NCBI GenBank assembly: GCA_964019335.1
Contig: OZ025688.1
Location: 496,001 to 560,000 of the forward strand
Direction: 5' to 3'
DNA length: 64,000 nucleotides
Source of the DNA: Diplonema japonicum
Taxonomy: Eukaryota; Euglenozoa; Diplonemea; Diplonemida; Diplonemidae
Shown in pieces: positions 20,423 to 30,993 of the stretch. The notes under the pieces were generated by a model. The model was not told where the DNA came from. It did no database searches and saw only the letters and a list, made by a program, of their open reading frames with translations. Each line of letters starts with the position of its first letter. Positions within the stretch are counted from its first letter, which is position 1. A program made the position numbers and the translations under genes.

Positions 20423-22889
20423 ATGGGGAGCTGTTGCTCGGGTGGGAACAATGAAGGGTTGAGCCCTGACGAGCAGGACCGGAACCTGGAAGTGGGCGAG
20501 CTGGTGAGGATGCAGCAAGGGGGTGACGACGGGCAGACAAGTTCGCTGCAGCTGATATTGAAGTGCAGGAATTTGAGACCGCTACCTCAATTTAGAGGGA
20601 TAGGAAAGTTTGGTGGAGGGGTACCCACTCACCTGCTGACTAGTATAAACCCGTACGTCGTGGTGCACGAGGTGGATGAAGACGGGAAGAAGAAGGGAGA
20701 GCTGGGAAAAACAGAAGTGAAATACAGGGACCACAACCCGCAGTTCGTGCGCACGGTGACCACGATGTATGAATTCAACGCGATGTCAAAGCAGCTCCGC
20801 TTCGACTTGGTGCACGACACCGGGCTGCATGGGCAACTGATAGGGACCTGTACCACCACTCTGAAAGATATCATCAACACCGAAGGAGAAGGGAGGAACT
20901 CCTGCCACCTCACCTTCATGAAAAAAGTTCAGTCCAAAGGCAGACACGGCGAGACAATCGAGATAGACCACGTAGGCGGGGAACTCTTCATCACTTCGGA
21001 AGAAATCTCCAAAAACGAAGGTCCCCAATATGAGGTCGTGATCGAACTTGGTTGCTCTAAGCTTGACTCGAAGAACTACATGGGGCGGGGTTCCTCCGAT
21101 CCGTTTCTCACAATCGGGAGGGTCATCGAAGGACAGTTCCAGCCTGTTGTGAAGACAGAGTACGTGGAGGGCACTCTTGCATGCACCTGGAAGACGATTG
21201 TGATCAAATTAGAGAGGTTGTGCAAAGCAGACTTCAATTCCTGGCTGCTGTTTGAGGTGTGGGACTACGAAAATAGCGGGAAGCACCAGCTCATAGGCTA
21301 CACGCGTCAGACGCTTGCTACACTGCTGTCTGGCGTACACACCTCTTATGACCTCATCAACGACAACTACGCAGGGGGCTCCGTGTTCAAGCTGTTGAAT
21401 GACACAAAGCCCTGGACTCCCTACATGCCCTACACACGCAGCGGCATCTTGCACACAAAATCCATCAGCATCGATGTATCGCACTCTTTCTTGGAGTTCG
21501 TGAAGGCGGGCTTCGACATTAACGTCACAATCTGTGTTGACTTCAGCTCGTCGAATGGAGACGTGAACAGCCCCGAGTCCCTGCACTACCTGCATGAAGG
21601 CGGCGACGAGAACGAGTACGTGGCTGCCCTCAAGGCTGTCATCAAAGTGTTAGGGCAGTACGACAGGGACCAGGAGTTCCCCTTTTACGGGTTCGGAGCA
21701 TGTCCACAAAACGATGAGCATGCGGTGGATGCAAAGGGGAGGCCCGTTCCGCAAAGTATATTTCCCGTGACGGGCGACTGGTACCAGCTGTGCGTGAATG
21801 GGATTGAAGGTGTCATCGATGCCTACTGGTCGTGTCTCAAGCAGGTCACGCTCTGTGAACCGTCGAACTTCGCGACCTTCCTCGAGAAGGTCTTCCGTTC
21901 TGTGTCGTCAAGAAAAGACCTGTACCAGATCGCACTGATCGTAACCGACGGGCAGTGCAGCGACATGCAAGCTACAATCGACATGATCGTCTCCTCGTCC
22001 GAGGAACCCATCTCCATCGTCATCATCGGCGTGGGCGACGGGCCCTTTGAGAAGATGGAAGAGCTCTCCGCAGATGACAAGCCGCTCAGGTCCTCCACAA
22101 AGGAGACTATGAAGCGCGACATCGTCGGCTTCGTGCCATTCAAGAGCTTTAAGAACGACCCGGAGGAGGTATGCATCGCACTGAACGGAAAATATGGAGC
22201 AAGGAAGCTCTTTAAAAAAAAAATCACAGTTTGCAAGGGAGACGCTGAAGGAGGTTCCGAAACAGTTTACAAGTTGGGCAAAGATCCACAAGGTGAAGCC
22301 AGAGGATGCAAAGGTCTGGTTTTGTTTTTCTCAATAACAACCCCCCCCCCCCCCCCCCCCACAGAAAGAAGAGAAGAAGGTTGTGAAAAAGAAAGAGAAG
22401 AAGACCGAGAAAGAAGTCACAAAGTCACCTGTGGAACAGGACCTGGAAGGCATACTGGAAGTCGTGGAGGATGTGGGTTGGGAGAGTTTCAGCGATGATG
22501 AAAGCGGCAGGAAGTACTACTACCATTCCGAAACAAAAGAAAGTCGATGGGAGATGCCTGAGGGATACAAAGGGAGGAGCGCTCTAACAAGTGCGAGCAA
22601 GCAGGAAGTTCGCGTGCGGCCTATTGTCTCGACTTCTCCAGAGACACCTCAGACCGTTACTTATTCTTCCCCCTCGAAGCTGGCGTATACTAGGCTTGGA
22701 AGCCCTTCAGAACGACAGAGCTCCAAAGGGCCAAGTAGTGGTAAGGTGTTGCGTGCAAACCCTGAGGAGTCTAAAATGTTTCATCGGCAACTTCAGAGTG
22801 GGCAATACGTCCCCCCACAGATTAGCCCCCCAGGCATGGGCTCCAGACGTGGGTCGGCTTCTGGGTCAAGAAGACATTCCATGCAGTAG
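20423..22889 (+). CDS. Copine with C-terminal WW domain (3 exons)
   Basis: Exons are 20423-22168, 22230-22313 and 22365-22889, giving 784 aa. The introns are 61 nt (GTATGC...CACAG) and 51 nt (GTCTGG, poly-C, CACAG). MGSCCSGG is a good N-myristoylation/palmitoylation signal. Two C2 domains follow, about 30-185 and 195-345 (NPYVVVHEVDEDGK, DPFLTIGRVIEG). The copine/vWA-like domain is about 360-600 (INVTICVDFSSSNGD, IALIVTDGQCSDM), ending in the canonical FARETLKEVPKQ that is seen only after splicing. A Lys-rich linker leads to a WW domain at about 645-678, with Trp649 and Trp672 (ESRWEMPEGY). Copines are Ca2+-dependent membrane-binding proteins. A fused WW would bind Pro-rich partners and is not a usual copine feature. 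Confidence 0.9.
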
Positions 22890-24330
22890 CCCATCCATGC
22901 ACCTCTCACGGCACAACGATTCGACTAGTCAACTCGGCTCCTTGTCGATAGTAGGTACAAGAACTACACTTTTTTTTTATTTTTTATTTTTTATTTTTTA
23001 TTTTTTATAGAAACATTTTTTTCTTCTTGCAGTTGACATCCTGTACACTATAAATGTCACCTCTGTAAGTTTTCCTTCTTCGTTTTCTTATTCGTGGGGG
23101 GGGGGGGGGGGGGGGGGGGGGTCGGCCGTACGGCCATCAGTTTTTTTTTTTGGACAATCATAAGAAAGGAACCAAGGGGGAAAAAAATAAAGGAAAAGAA
23201 AGAAAAATAAAAGAATTTGCCCCCTTCCCCCCTTTCTGTAATGATTCCTCCATTACGCCTCTTGACATTGTCTTCCCCCCCCCCCCCCCCCCCCCCCCGA
23301 ATAGTTAGGTGCGATTGAAGAGGAGGGGTGAATATGCGAAGCGGCTTCCCCCCTTTCCCCCCCTCCCGTTTGATACACTAAAAGGGTAGATTAGAGCACA
23401 CGGGAGTTCTTTTTTTTTCTTTCTTTTTAAGGGTGGCCCTCCATGAGGGGGTTTTGTCCTGCACTTTGCGTTTTTTTTCTTTCTTCTTTTTTCCTCCTCT
23501 TCTCTCTTTTAATTTACAGAAGCCCTGCCCGGCATGGTAGTAACAAAAGGAGACAAATTTTTCAATTTATATTATTTTCCTACTAATTCCGGTCAGAAAC
23601 TATTAAAAGTCGACAAAAAGAAAAAGAGCAAAGGTAGTATTGGGGTTTACCTACCCTGGGAGCTATCTGATTTGCACAAACTACAAAACACCCGACTTTT
23701 TTTTTTTCAATGTCGATGGCTACACAACCAAAAAAGGATGGAGAGAGGGGGCCCTGTTTTGTTTTCTTTCTTTTTTATCTTGGAAGAAAGTACTTCTATA
23801 AAAGAAAAAAGAAAAGAAGCTTCTTTGTTTGTCTATTCTCTCTTTTTTTTTTTTTTTCCCTTCCCGTTCCCCCCTGTTTCAAGCCGTTTCTGTTCTGTTG
23901 TATACTGTTTTTCTTTTTGTTTTCGTTTGTTTTCTTGGGTGGGAGGTCCAAGGAGATTTGATATTCTAATTGCGAAGCAAACCAGCAAAAAAAAAAAAAA
24001 GAAAAAGAAGGAATGTTATTGAGCTTTTTTTCTTACCGACTCCACGTTTTTTCTTCTTTTTTTTTTTTTGTGATCGGTGGAGTGTGTTACCTTTTTTTTT
24101 TTTCCTTTTTGTGTGTTGTCCTCCATCTTCTTTCAATATTCCTCTCCCCACCCCCCACATCCCGTCTCCTCATCCGTTGTGTTGAGCCAATAAAATTTGA
24201 AAAAAAAAAAGAATGGAAAAAAGAAAAGCCACCAATAAATAAAAAGAATATGGTGTAAGTTATGTGGGTTATTTTTTTGATTCAAGCAATAAAATCATGT
24301 TTTCGTCTAACCTTACTACAGGCTCTACAA
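22890..24330. other. Intergenic homopolymer-rich region
   Basis: No gene seen. It contains a G run of more than 20 bases near 23096-23120 followed by GGCCGTACGGCC, a C run near 23274-23298, TTTTTAT repeats near 22970-23007, and many T and A runs. Open frames here encode Phe/Lys repeats and are not credible. Confidence 0.65.
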
Positions 24331-26361
24331 ATGTACGATTTTGCAACATTCGGTAAGGTGCCAACCATTGTTGTGCAGGATGGTGGTGCAGAGGTGGCAT
24401 TCGTACCAAGTCTTACACTGCCAGAGGGGTTCAAGATAGATTACGACTTAGAGGAAGACGACGATGAGGAGGACATGGGAAATGTTGAAGGTAACCTCAC
24501 GCAGTACACTCTCGATCTTCTATTCGCAAGGACTAAAGCCCAGCTGTTGTTGGATGGCAACGCTGTGCCACTGCAGGAGGCCTCCTCCGAGAAGTACTGG
24601 GGCAAAGTGCTAGCCATTTCAGGCCCATTAGCAGAAAAGCAGAATGAACGCACATCCGCTGCCAGAATGCGCCGCACAAAGCTTGTAGCCAAGCAGCTCA
24701 CCATCGCCAAGGAACGCTGGTCTTCGTGGTGCAAACAAGCAGCTGCTAAGCCCACCAAGCTGGCGCCCCTCCACCCCTCCGAAAAAAAGCCCACCACTGT
24801 TCACCGTGCTTTCAAATCGCGTACGCCCCCTCCCATTGATTTCAGCCAGCACGCCACCCTCCCCCTCGTCCGTGTCATTGCCTCTGATGGCACCGAGCAC
24901 AACTTCATGGTCAACCTTGCTTTCAAATCCGAGAGGCTCAAAGGAACCCTTACGGCCTACAACATCGGCACCATCTTCAAACTGTTGGGGCCCTTCAGGC
25001 TGACCACGTCCTCAGGCGCACCAGTTCCTTACAACGAGGTCGAGAACTGCTTCGAGGCGGGGCTGTGGGAGCTGCTCGATGGGCCGCTCACCTTGGAAGG
25101 GACGCCAAAGACCATCCCTGCTGATCCGAAGCAAGCCACCAATAAATTGGGACAAATGCAAGCAGCGAAGACTCGTGTGCTCCAGACTCTCGCCATTGCC
25201 AAGTCAGAAGCTGAGGCAACGTACCTATCATGGAGCAAGGTCAATGCGATGAATGCACCACGCACCGCACCTGCCGAACCGGCAGTGCAAGCTGAGGTCA
25301 AGCCAGTTGTCAGTGTTGCATCAGTCCTCAGGTCGCCGCCACCCGCGCTTCAAAAGCAAGCTCAGAGCCACAGCGAGAAAGCAGAGGAACAAGCTCCGTC
25401 GCAAAGGCAGGGACACCCCCGCACCCATGTGGACTCGCAGGACGTGCTAGCCTTAGAACAGGAAGGTCGTGGAGAGACGGCACCGCAGAAAGCTCAGCTG
25501 CCCAGCATGAAGCAACAGTCGTCGCAAAACGAGTCCAAACAGCCGCAGGTGCCGAAGGTCGCAGACACAAAGCTCAAAGCAAAGACACCGACACAGTTCC
25601 CCCAAGTCGGCTCGCAAACCGCGAAGCCAAAGGCACAGGTGAAAGAAGAAGCGCCGTCGGTGTCTCGTGTAAAAGAGCAGTCGCAGATGAAGTCCCGCCC
25701 GCCGCCGTCGCAAGCAACTAAGCCCCCCGATGCACAAAAGAAGGTCCTCCATGGTAGAAGAACTACAGTGCAGAGCAAGGCAAGTGCGCCGATGAGAACC
25801 ACCGTGGCCCAAGCTAGTGCAGCGAGCAGGCCGAGTAGCAGTAGCAGTGGCAGTACAAGGGTGATCCCGAAAACCGCCAAGGCGGTGCCGAGTGCAAAGC
25901 TGAAGAAGCCAGAAGTTCGCACGTCCAAAAGGAAGGCGGTAGAGCCTGCGGTTCAAGCACCTCCTGCACCTGCACCCGCACCGATGGACTCAGCATCAGC
26001 ACATCACAGCGACAGCACAAGGCTAGATGGTGTCGGAGGGATAAGTAGACCTACTGCCCTAATCGCACCACTTGTTAGTAACCCTGAGACTGATCGTGCC
26101 ATCGCGAGGGAGATAGCACAGCAAGAACGGGAGATGATTGGTAATACTGACCGCAACATAGCACAAGAGCTGGCCAGGCAGGAGGCCGACTTCGCTTCTA
26201 GCAGTGATATGGAGCTTGCACGTAGTCTTGCAGCAGATCACGATCGTCGCACAGCACGCACTACTCCTCCTCCTCGCGCACGGCCTTCTGTGTACCGCAC
26301 TGGCGCTGATGAGGACGAAGCCCTCGCACGCGCCCTATATGCTTCACAGCATGATTTTTAG
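24331..26361 (+). CDS. Protein with C-terminal UIM-like repeats, 676 aa
   Basis: The start Met (MYDFATFGKVPTIVVQDGG) follows the acceptor CCTTACTACAG. Two related N-terminal modules are visible at about 25-165 and 185-310. Each has a Thr/Leu stretch (TQYTLDLLFARTKAQLLLDG; KGTLTAYNIGTIFKLLG), an acidic/Pro turn and a Trp-containing helix (RWSSWCKQ; TYLSWSKV). A 250-residue Ala/Pro/Gln/Lys-rich disordered stretch follows. The C-terminus has three or four short motifs of UIM spacing, such as DRNIAQELARQEADF, DMELARSLAADHD and DEALARALYASQHDF. Ubiquitin binding is inferred from these. No family name is assigned. Confidence 0.75.
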   Translation: MYDFATFGKVPTIVVQDGGAEVAFVPSLTLPEGFKIDYDLEEDDDEEDMGNVEGNLTQYTLDLLFARTKAQLLLDGNAVPLQEASSEKYWGKVLAISGPLAEKQNERTSAARMRRTKLVAKQLTIAKERWSSWCKQAAAKPTKLAPLHPSEKKPTTVHRAFKSRTPPPIDFSQHATLPLVRVIASDGTEHNFMVNLAFKSERLKGTLTAYNIGTIFKLLGPFRLTTSSGAPVPYNEVENCFEAGLWELLDGPLTLEGTPKTIPADPKQATNKLGQMQAAKTRVLQTLAIAKSEAEATYLSWSKVNAMNAPRTAPAEPAVQAEVKPVVSVASVLRSPPPALQKQAQSHSEKAEEQAPSQRQGHPRTHVDSQDVLALEQEGRGETAPQKAQLPSMKQQSSQNESKQPQVPKVADTKLKAKTPTQFPQVGSQTAKPKAQVKEEAPSVSRVKEQSQMKSRPPPSQATKPPDAQKKVLHGRRTTVQSKASAPMRTTVAQASAASRPSSSSSGSTRVIPKTAKAVPSAKLKKPEVRTSKRKAVEPAVQAPPAPAPAPMDSASAHHSDSTRLDGVGGISRPTALIAPLVSNPETDRAIAREIAQQEREMIGNTDRNIAQELARQEADFASSSDMELARSLAADHDRRTARTTPPPRARPSVYRTGADEDEALARALYASQHDF

Positions 26362-26671
26362 TTTACATAAGTCTTAAATGTAGGGAATAGATGCAAGTAG
26401 TGAATGAGAACAAGGTGGCGTCTCACAAAGACTTCCTTTAGCTCATAAATAAGTTGTAACTTCTAGCCCTAGCCTATAACCGCTTAGTGACAAACCGCTT
26501 TCTGCGGCTGTCATAATACTTCAACTTGTGGTTCTTGTGTCCTGTTGTAAAATATACTTCAAAGGCACTCAAGGTTCTTCAATTTGTTCCGACCCCCCCC
26601 CCCCCCCCCCCCTTGTCTTATCGTCTTGAAGGTTGTACTTCGCCGCAATTATCACATCACAGGGCAGCAAA
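26362..26671. other. Intergenic spacer with poly-C run
   Basis: About 310 bases without a frame. It contains an 18-20-base C run near 26592-26612, then a pyrimidine-rich stretch and the acceptor CATCACAG before the next start. Confidence 0.6.
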
Positions 26672-28663
26672 ATGGACCAAAGAAAGCTCGTGACGGTGAT
26701 ACTCGTCGTGTGCATTGTCCTTGCGCTGATGCAAAACACTATGCCCACAAGGTCAAGGAATGACTTATCAGACAGAGGTTTTTACAACCAGCAGCTCATC
26801 AGGCAAGGGACCACTCAGGTGAATATTCGGCTGGTGGACACCTCCCCCAAAGTGAGCACACTGGAGACCCAGAAACCTGCACCCAAGGTGAGCACTGTAA
26901 ACTGCGAGGACTGGTCGTATGCTGCATGTCCCTCGAAAACCTGCCCCAGCAACCCTTCAACATTTTGTTCTTGGGACTACACCAAGGCGGCCTGCTCCTG
27001 TATGTCGGAAGCGGAAAAGAAAGAGTACGAAGAGCAGAAGAAGCAGTTGAAGGCGCAGCGGGTAGAGCACCGACAGGAGGTGATCACGAAGGCGATTGCA
27101 GAGGAGCGCAAGAGACAGAAGGCAGCTGATGCCATGCGGGAGGCCGCAAAAAAAAATCAGCCCCCCACCCCTCCACCTGTCGTAGTGGAGGAACCTGTAG
27201 TACCTGTGGTGCGACACCTGCAGCCCGCGTCTCTAACGGAGCCCACGCCGTTTGGCTCTTTAGATCCTGCTAAGCACCACTGGTTCCTTGGTGCATGCAC
27301 CGTGACGGCAAACTCTGGACAGTTCCTCAGGGAATGGATCGAGCTACAGCACCTTGCGGGGGTCGGGCACGTGTGGGTCATTAATGACAACGAGAACGGA
27401 AAGGACATGGAAACAACCATCGTGCTGAAGGAGTACGAAGATAAAGGCTTCGTCACTGTAGTGCCCGGAAGGGCTTTGAACAAAATGGATGCGTGCAAAC
27501 ACAAAGAACTCGAATGGCTGGAGGCAGAGTGCATCTCCCCGAAGATGTGCTACCAGCATGTGCACCAGTATGTGGACTGGTTCGTCATGATCGACACCGA
27601 CGAGTTCATGTACCCCACCATCGGGTGCAGCCTTGACGACCATGTGCGGAACCACTGCGACCCCTTCCAGCCGTTTGTACTACTCAGGTGGGAGCGATTC
27701 GGGTCTTCTGGTTGGAAAAACTACCCTGAAGGGATCATAATAGAGAACTTCCTGTCGTCGGGTGGAGACTGCTCGGACCACCACTTGTTGCAGTGTGACA
27801 AGAATCCCTTCGACTACTGCTTGGAGTGCAGGCACACAAAGGTGATGTACAATACGAAGCATTGCGTCGACGAAGAACACGTGGGGTGGACGCACACACC
27901 TGTCAACACGACCGCCTGGAAGAACGACCCTGTCTCGAATGGGTTCATCAAGAGCAATGGGGTGACCTCCAACTGGAAGACGCCTATCTGCAACGACCAC
28001 AACAGAGACTTCCACATCGACGCCGAACGCTGCAAGAGATGGCTGACGGAAGGTGGAGGGAAAAAGGTACCGATACGGCCTTCGAAAGATTGCTGCGCTG
28101 CAGGGTTTGGGTACAACCATTATGGGATTAAGAACGAAAAGAGCTGGGCTAACAAGTTGAAGACGTGGACACGGAGGGGGTACAAGCCTTTGCAGAACGA
28201 GGGCATCAATCTGAACACAACGGTGAGCTCGTCGGTGTTGAGGTTCCTGAGGCATATGAGAAAGGGTTTCATGAAGGCAGGAGAAGCGGTTTCAGAGAAC
28301 ACAAAATTCATTGACTTTGAAGACGAAGATGAACAGAAGACGTGTTTCAGCGAGAAGGGGTTCAAGTACACCCCCAACAAAGAGTCGGGAACCATTAAAC
28401 AGTCGACCGAAGCGACGAGCGCAGCGGAGTGCTGCAGGGAGTGCTGGAAGACCGCAACAAAGTCGCATAAATGTGGCGGGTGGACATTCGGCACCGAGGA
28501 AGCGTCCTGCATTCTTCTCCTAGCGTCTAAGACCGTTGTCCATGATGGCGTTGACACGGGTCGTACGAGGTTCCCAAGCAGCTTACTCCCGGCCCTTCGA
28601 ACCCACGCGAAAGGCTTTACTTCAGGCATTCCTCTCTACGACGGTGAGTGTAGCATGCCGTAG
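26672..28663 (+). CDS. GT92-like type II membrane glycosyltransferase with PAN/apple-like tail
   Basis: 663 aa from the Met at 26672, which follows CACATCACAG. A signal anchor lies at residues 7-24 (LVTVILVVCIVLALM). A Cys-rich patch is at about 75-110 and a charged helix at about 110-165. The catalytic region about 210-470 has HHWFLGACTVTANSGQFLRE, VWVINDNENGKD and the acidic WFVMIDTDEFM motif typical of GT92/DUF23-type transferases. Residues about 560-650 are Cys-rich (ECCRECWKTATKSHKCGGWTF), like a PAN/apple fold that binds sugars or proteins. A GTGAGT donor at 28644 and a CCGCAG acceptor ending 28673 could remove 30 nt and give an alternative end DDCDIPAKHRLL. The likely location is the Golgi lumen. 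Confidence 0.8.
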   Translation: MDQRKLVTVILVVCIVLALMQNTMPTRSRNDLSDRGFYNQQLIRQGTTQVNIRLVDTSPKVSTLETQKPAPKVSTVNCEDWSYAACPSKTCPSNPSTFCSWDYTKAACSCMSEAEKKEYEEQKKQLKAQRVEHRQEVITKAIAEERKRQKAADAMREAAKKNQPPTPPPVVVEEPVVPVVRHLQPASLTEPTPFGSLDPAKHHWFLGACTVTANSGQFLREWIELQHLAGVGHVWVINDNENGKDMETTIVLKEYEDKGFVTVVPGRALNKMDACKHKELEWLEAECISPKMCYQHVHQYVDWFVMIDTDEFMYPTIGCSLDDHVRNHCDPFQPFVLLRWERFGSSGWKNYPEGIIIENFLSSGGDCSDHHLLQCDKNPFDYCLECRHTKVMYNTKHCVDEEHVGWTHTPVNTTAWKNDPVSNGFIKSNGVTSNWKTPICNDHNRDFHIDAERCKRWLTEGGGKKVPIRPSKDCCAAGFGYNHYGIKNEKSWANKLKTWTRRGYKPLQNEGINLNTTVSSSVLRFLRHMRKGFMKAGEAVSENTKFIDFEDEDEQKTCFSEKGFKYTPNKESGTIKQSTEATSAAECCRECWKTATKSHKCGGWTFGTEEASCILLLASKTVVHDGVDTGRTRFPSSLLPALRTHAKGFTSGIPLYDGECSMP

Positions 28664-29561
28664 ATTTCCGCAGATTGCGATATTCCTGCAAAGCACCGTT
28701 TGCTGCTACTCCGGGCAGCCAGCCACCTTCCGCCTAAACGCCAGGGCTTCGTGCGTTTGGGTTTTTGTTTTTTTTTTTAGGTCCACGTTCACCCTGATTT
28801 TTTAAACCCCCCACCCCCCTTTGTTCCGATGATAGTGTTGTGAAAGTGTCGATATTTTTTTTTTTTGATAAGGGGAAATGATCCTGGCCTTTTGGACTCT
28901 TGTTGGATAGTGCTTGGATAGAGAATGGCCCATGGTTGCAGTGTATGTTCAGTTTTTTCTCTCCCCCTCCCATACCAAAAAAAAAAAAGAAAAAGGAAGG
29001 GAAAGAAAAGTTAATTTCAATGCGCAGGGTAGCGTTCCCGTTATTATTCATAAGCATGCACCCGATGAAAGATTATATTTAAGCACCTCTGTGTATACAA
29101 AGACCTATTACAAAGACCTGTTGTGAAATGCTTTTTTTTAATATGGTTCTTGCGGAAAGAAGGAAAAGAAGAGAGGGGCAACTTTGACTAATTACCCCCC
29201 CCCCCACTTTTTAAGCTTTGTACCCCCTCCCTGTCACATGTCATTTGCGAGAATAGTCACCATGTGACCAAGGTCTGGTTGTTCATTTGCCCGAATCTTC
29301 TTCTTCTGTTTTCTTCTTTCTTTTTTGCCGTTGTTATTGCATTCCCTTCCCCCGATGTTCCCATCAGATCGAAATCTGAAAAAGAAAAAAGAGAAAGAAA
29401 CATAAAGAGAGGTACCGAAAAAGAACAAGACTGACAGGAGGATGCTTTGTAATCCCCCCCACCCCCTCTTTTTTTTTTTAATGAACAATGCGAGGCAATG
29501 TGTTTTCTTATATTCTGTTAATGTTCTTCTCTCTCTACAGCACCTCACCATCAGGCATCAG
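28664..29561. other. Intergenic low-complexity region
   Basis: No gene recognised. It contains A, T and C runs. The last 100 bases are T/C-rich and end in CTCTCTACAG, the acceptor for the next gene. Confidence 0.6.
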
Positions 29562-30923
29562 ATGCCCGTACCGGTAAGCCATGGTACTGTTAAGCCGGCT
29601 ATGTTTAATGCGCTTGTGAGCGGCAGTGGTGGAGGTGTCATTGATGACCTGATGAGACGGGCGACAAGCAGAAGCGGCAGTGCCAGTGACATGTACCCAT
29701 CTGTGCCCTCTGTCGCCTCGCCTTCTGTGAGCAGTGTTCCAAGGAAGCGCGTGAGCGTCAGCTTTAAAGAAGACGCAGACCTCAGCCACGACAACGACTA
29801 CGACCTGTACAGAGGGGCGTCAAAGCCCATTGAGGCTGGTGAGGTCACGAAGAAGGAGGAGGTAGAGGAGGAGGAGGAGGAGGAGGTAGAAACCGTCAAG
29901 AGCGGCACGTTAAAAATGCTCTGCAGAGAGATCGATAGCCTTCAGAAGGAGCTTGTGGGTAAAGACAGGGAGTGTACCGAAGCTCATGAAAAGTACGAGA
30001 GCCTCCTCACAAGAAACCTATTAGCCGTCGAGGGGCATGGTGGCGTTTCAATGGTTCTGCGCCAGACCGTCCCCCTCCAAGAACAGGTCGAAGCCGCACG
30101 CTCCGAGATCGCCTCACTCCAAAGTGACAGAGAAGCCCTCCAGAAGGAGATCCAGAAGCTACGGAAGCATGACTCTCGGCAACAGCAGCAGATTGCAAAC
30201 CTTGAGAACGAGCTCAGCTCAACACGAAGTAATGAAACAAGCTTGATAGATCACTTGAAGTTGGAGGTCAAAGAGCTTAAAGCGTCTCTCTCTGAAGCCA
30301 CACTGGCCTACACAGACCTGGTGGCGAAGAAATGCACAACTCATTTCTCAACCGTCGGTTGTAATACCACAGAAACAGGCCCTGTCACGTCGCGAGAGCT
30401 GGAGCTCATTCAGGAGATGAGACAGCTCAAGCAAGAACACGAAAGCCCAGCAAGCGCAGGTGTCACACCTGCAGAATTGGCGAGTTTGCTGGAAACTGTA
30501 CGGCAGGATTTGGACACACAGCTGCTGGATCTGAGGCAGAACCTCATAGCGCACCATGTGGAAGGGCAGATGAAGTTGAAAGCTGACACGGCGAAGAGGC
30601 TATCGGAGCTCACATCAGGCGTGGAGGAGCAACTAATATATTTGCACCACACCGCGGCACTGCAAAAAGAGTACGGTTTGCAAGTAAGTTCTGTAGCCGA
30701 TCTGGAGAAGGAGATAGACCACCTGCAGACAACGCGGAAGGAGAAGGAACAGCAGCTCAGAGGGCTCCAGAGAAGCGTAAGCCCCACCCCCCATCTGCGG
30801 CCCAACGCCTCACCCTCGCACCATTTGACAGGAGAGATGTCGTCGCTGCTGAGCTCTCTTCGGAGATCGACGCAGTGCAGAGCCACGCCTCCCAATATCG
30901 TAGGTGATTCTGTATTTGTGTGA
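29562..30923 (+). CDS. Coiled-coil protein, 453 aa
   Basis: The start Met (MPVPVSHGTVKPAMFNALVS) lies 21 bases after a CTCTACAG acceptor. A Ser-rich N-terminus is followed by an acidic run (KKEEVEEEEEEEVETVK) and then coiled coil over about 125-270 and 285-410 (LCREIDSLQKELVGKDRECT, LEKEIDHLQTTRKEKEQQLR). The C-terminus is Ser/Pro-rich (RSVSPTPHLRPNASPSHH). No family is recognised. The shape suggests a cytoskeletal scaffold. Confidence 0.75.
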   Translation: MPVPVSHGTVKPAMFNALVSGSGGGVIDDLMRRATSRSGSASDMYPSVPSVASPSVSSVPRKRVSVSFKEDADLSHDNDYDLYRGASKPIEAGEVTKKEEVEEEEEEEVETVKSGTLKMLCREIDSLQKELVGKDRECTEAHEKYESLLTRNLLAVEGHGGVSMVLRQTVPLQEQVEAARSEIASLQSDREALQKEIQKLRKHDSRQQQQIANLENELSSTRSNETSLIDHLKLEVKELKASLSEATLAYTDLVAKKCTTHFSTVGCNTTETGPVTSRELELIQEMRQLKQEHESPASAGVTPAELASLLETVRQDLDTQLLDLRQNLIAHHVEGQMKLKADTAKRLSELTSGVEEQLIYLHHTAALQKEYGLQVSSVADLEKEIDHLQTTRKEKEQQLRGLQRSVSPTPHLRPNASPSHHLTGEMSSLLSSLRRSTQCRATPPNIVGDSVFV

Positions 30924-30993
30924 AGCAATTAGAATTTAGATTAATAGTAGCATTATTGTCTTGCCTTATTTGTTTATCACACAACAGTTGCTC

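Noticed and set aside
23534-24258. Overlapping frames of 60-160 codons rich in Phe and Lys
   Set aside because: They arise from T and A runs; no domain, biased composition, and no consistent start or splice signals.
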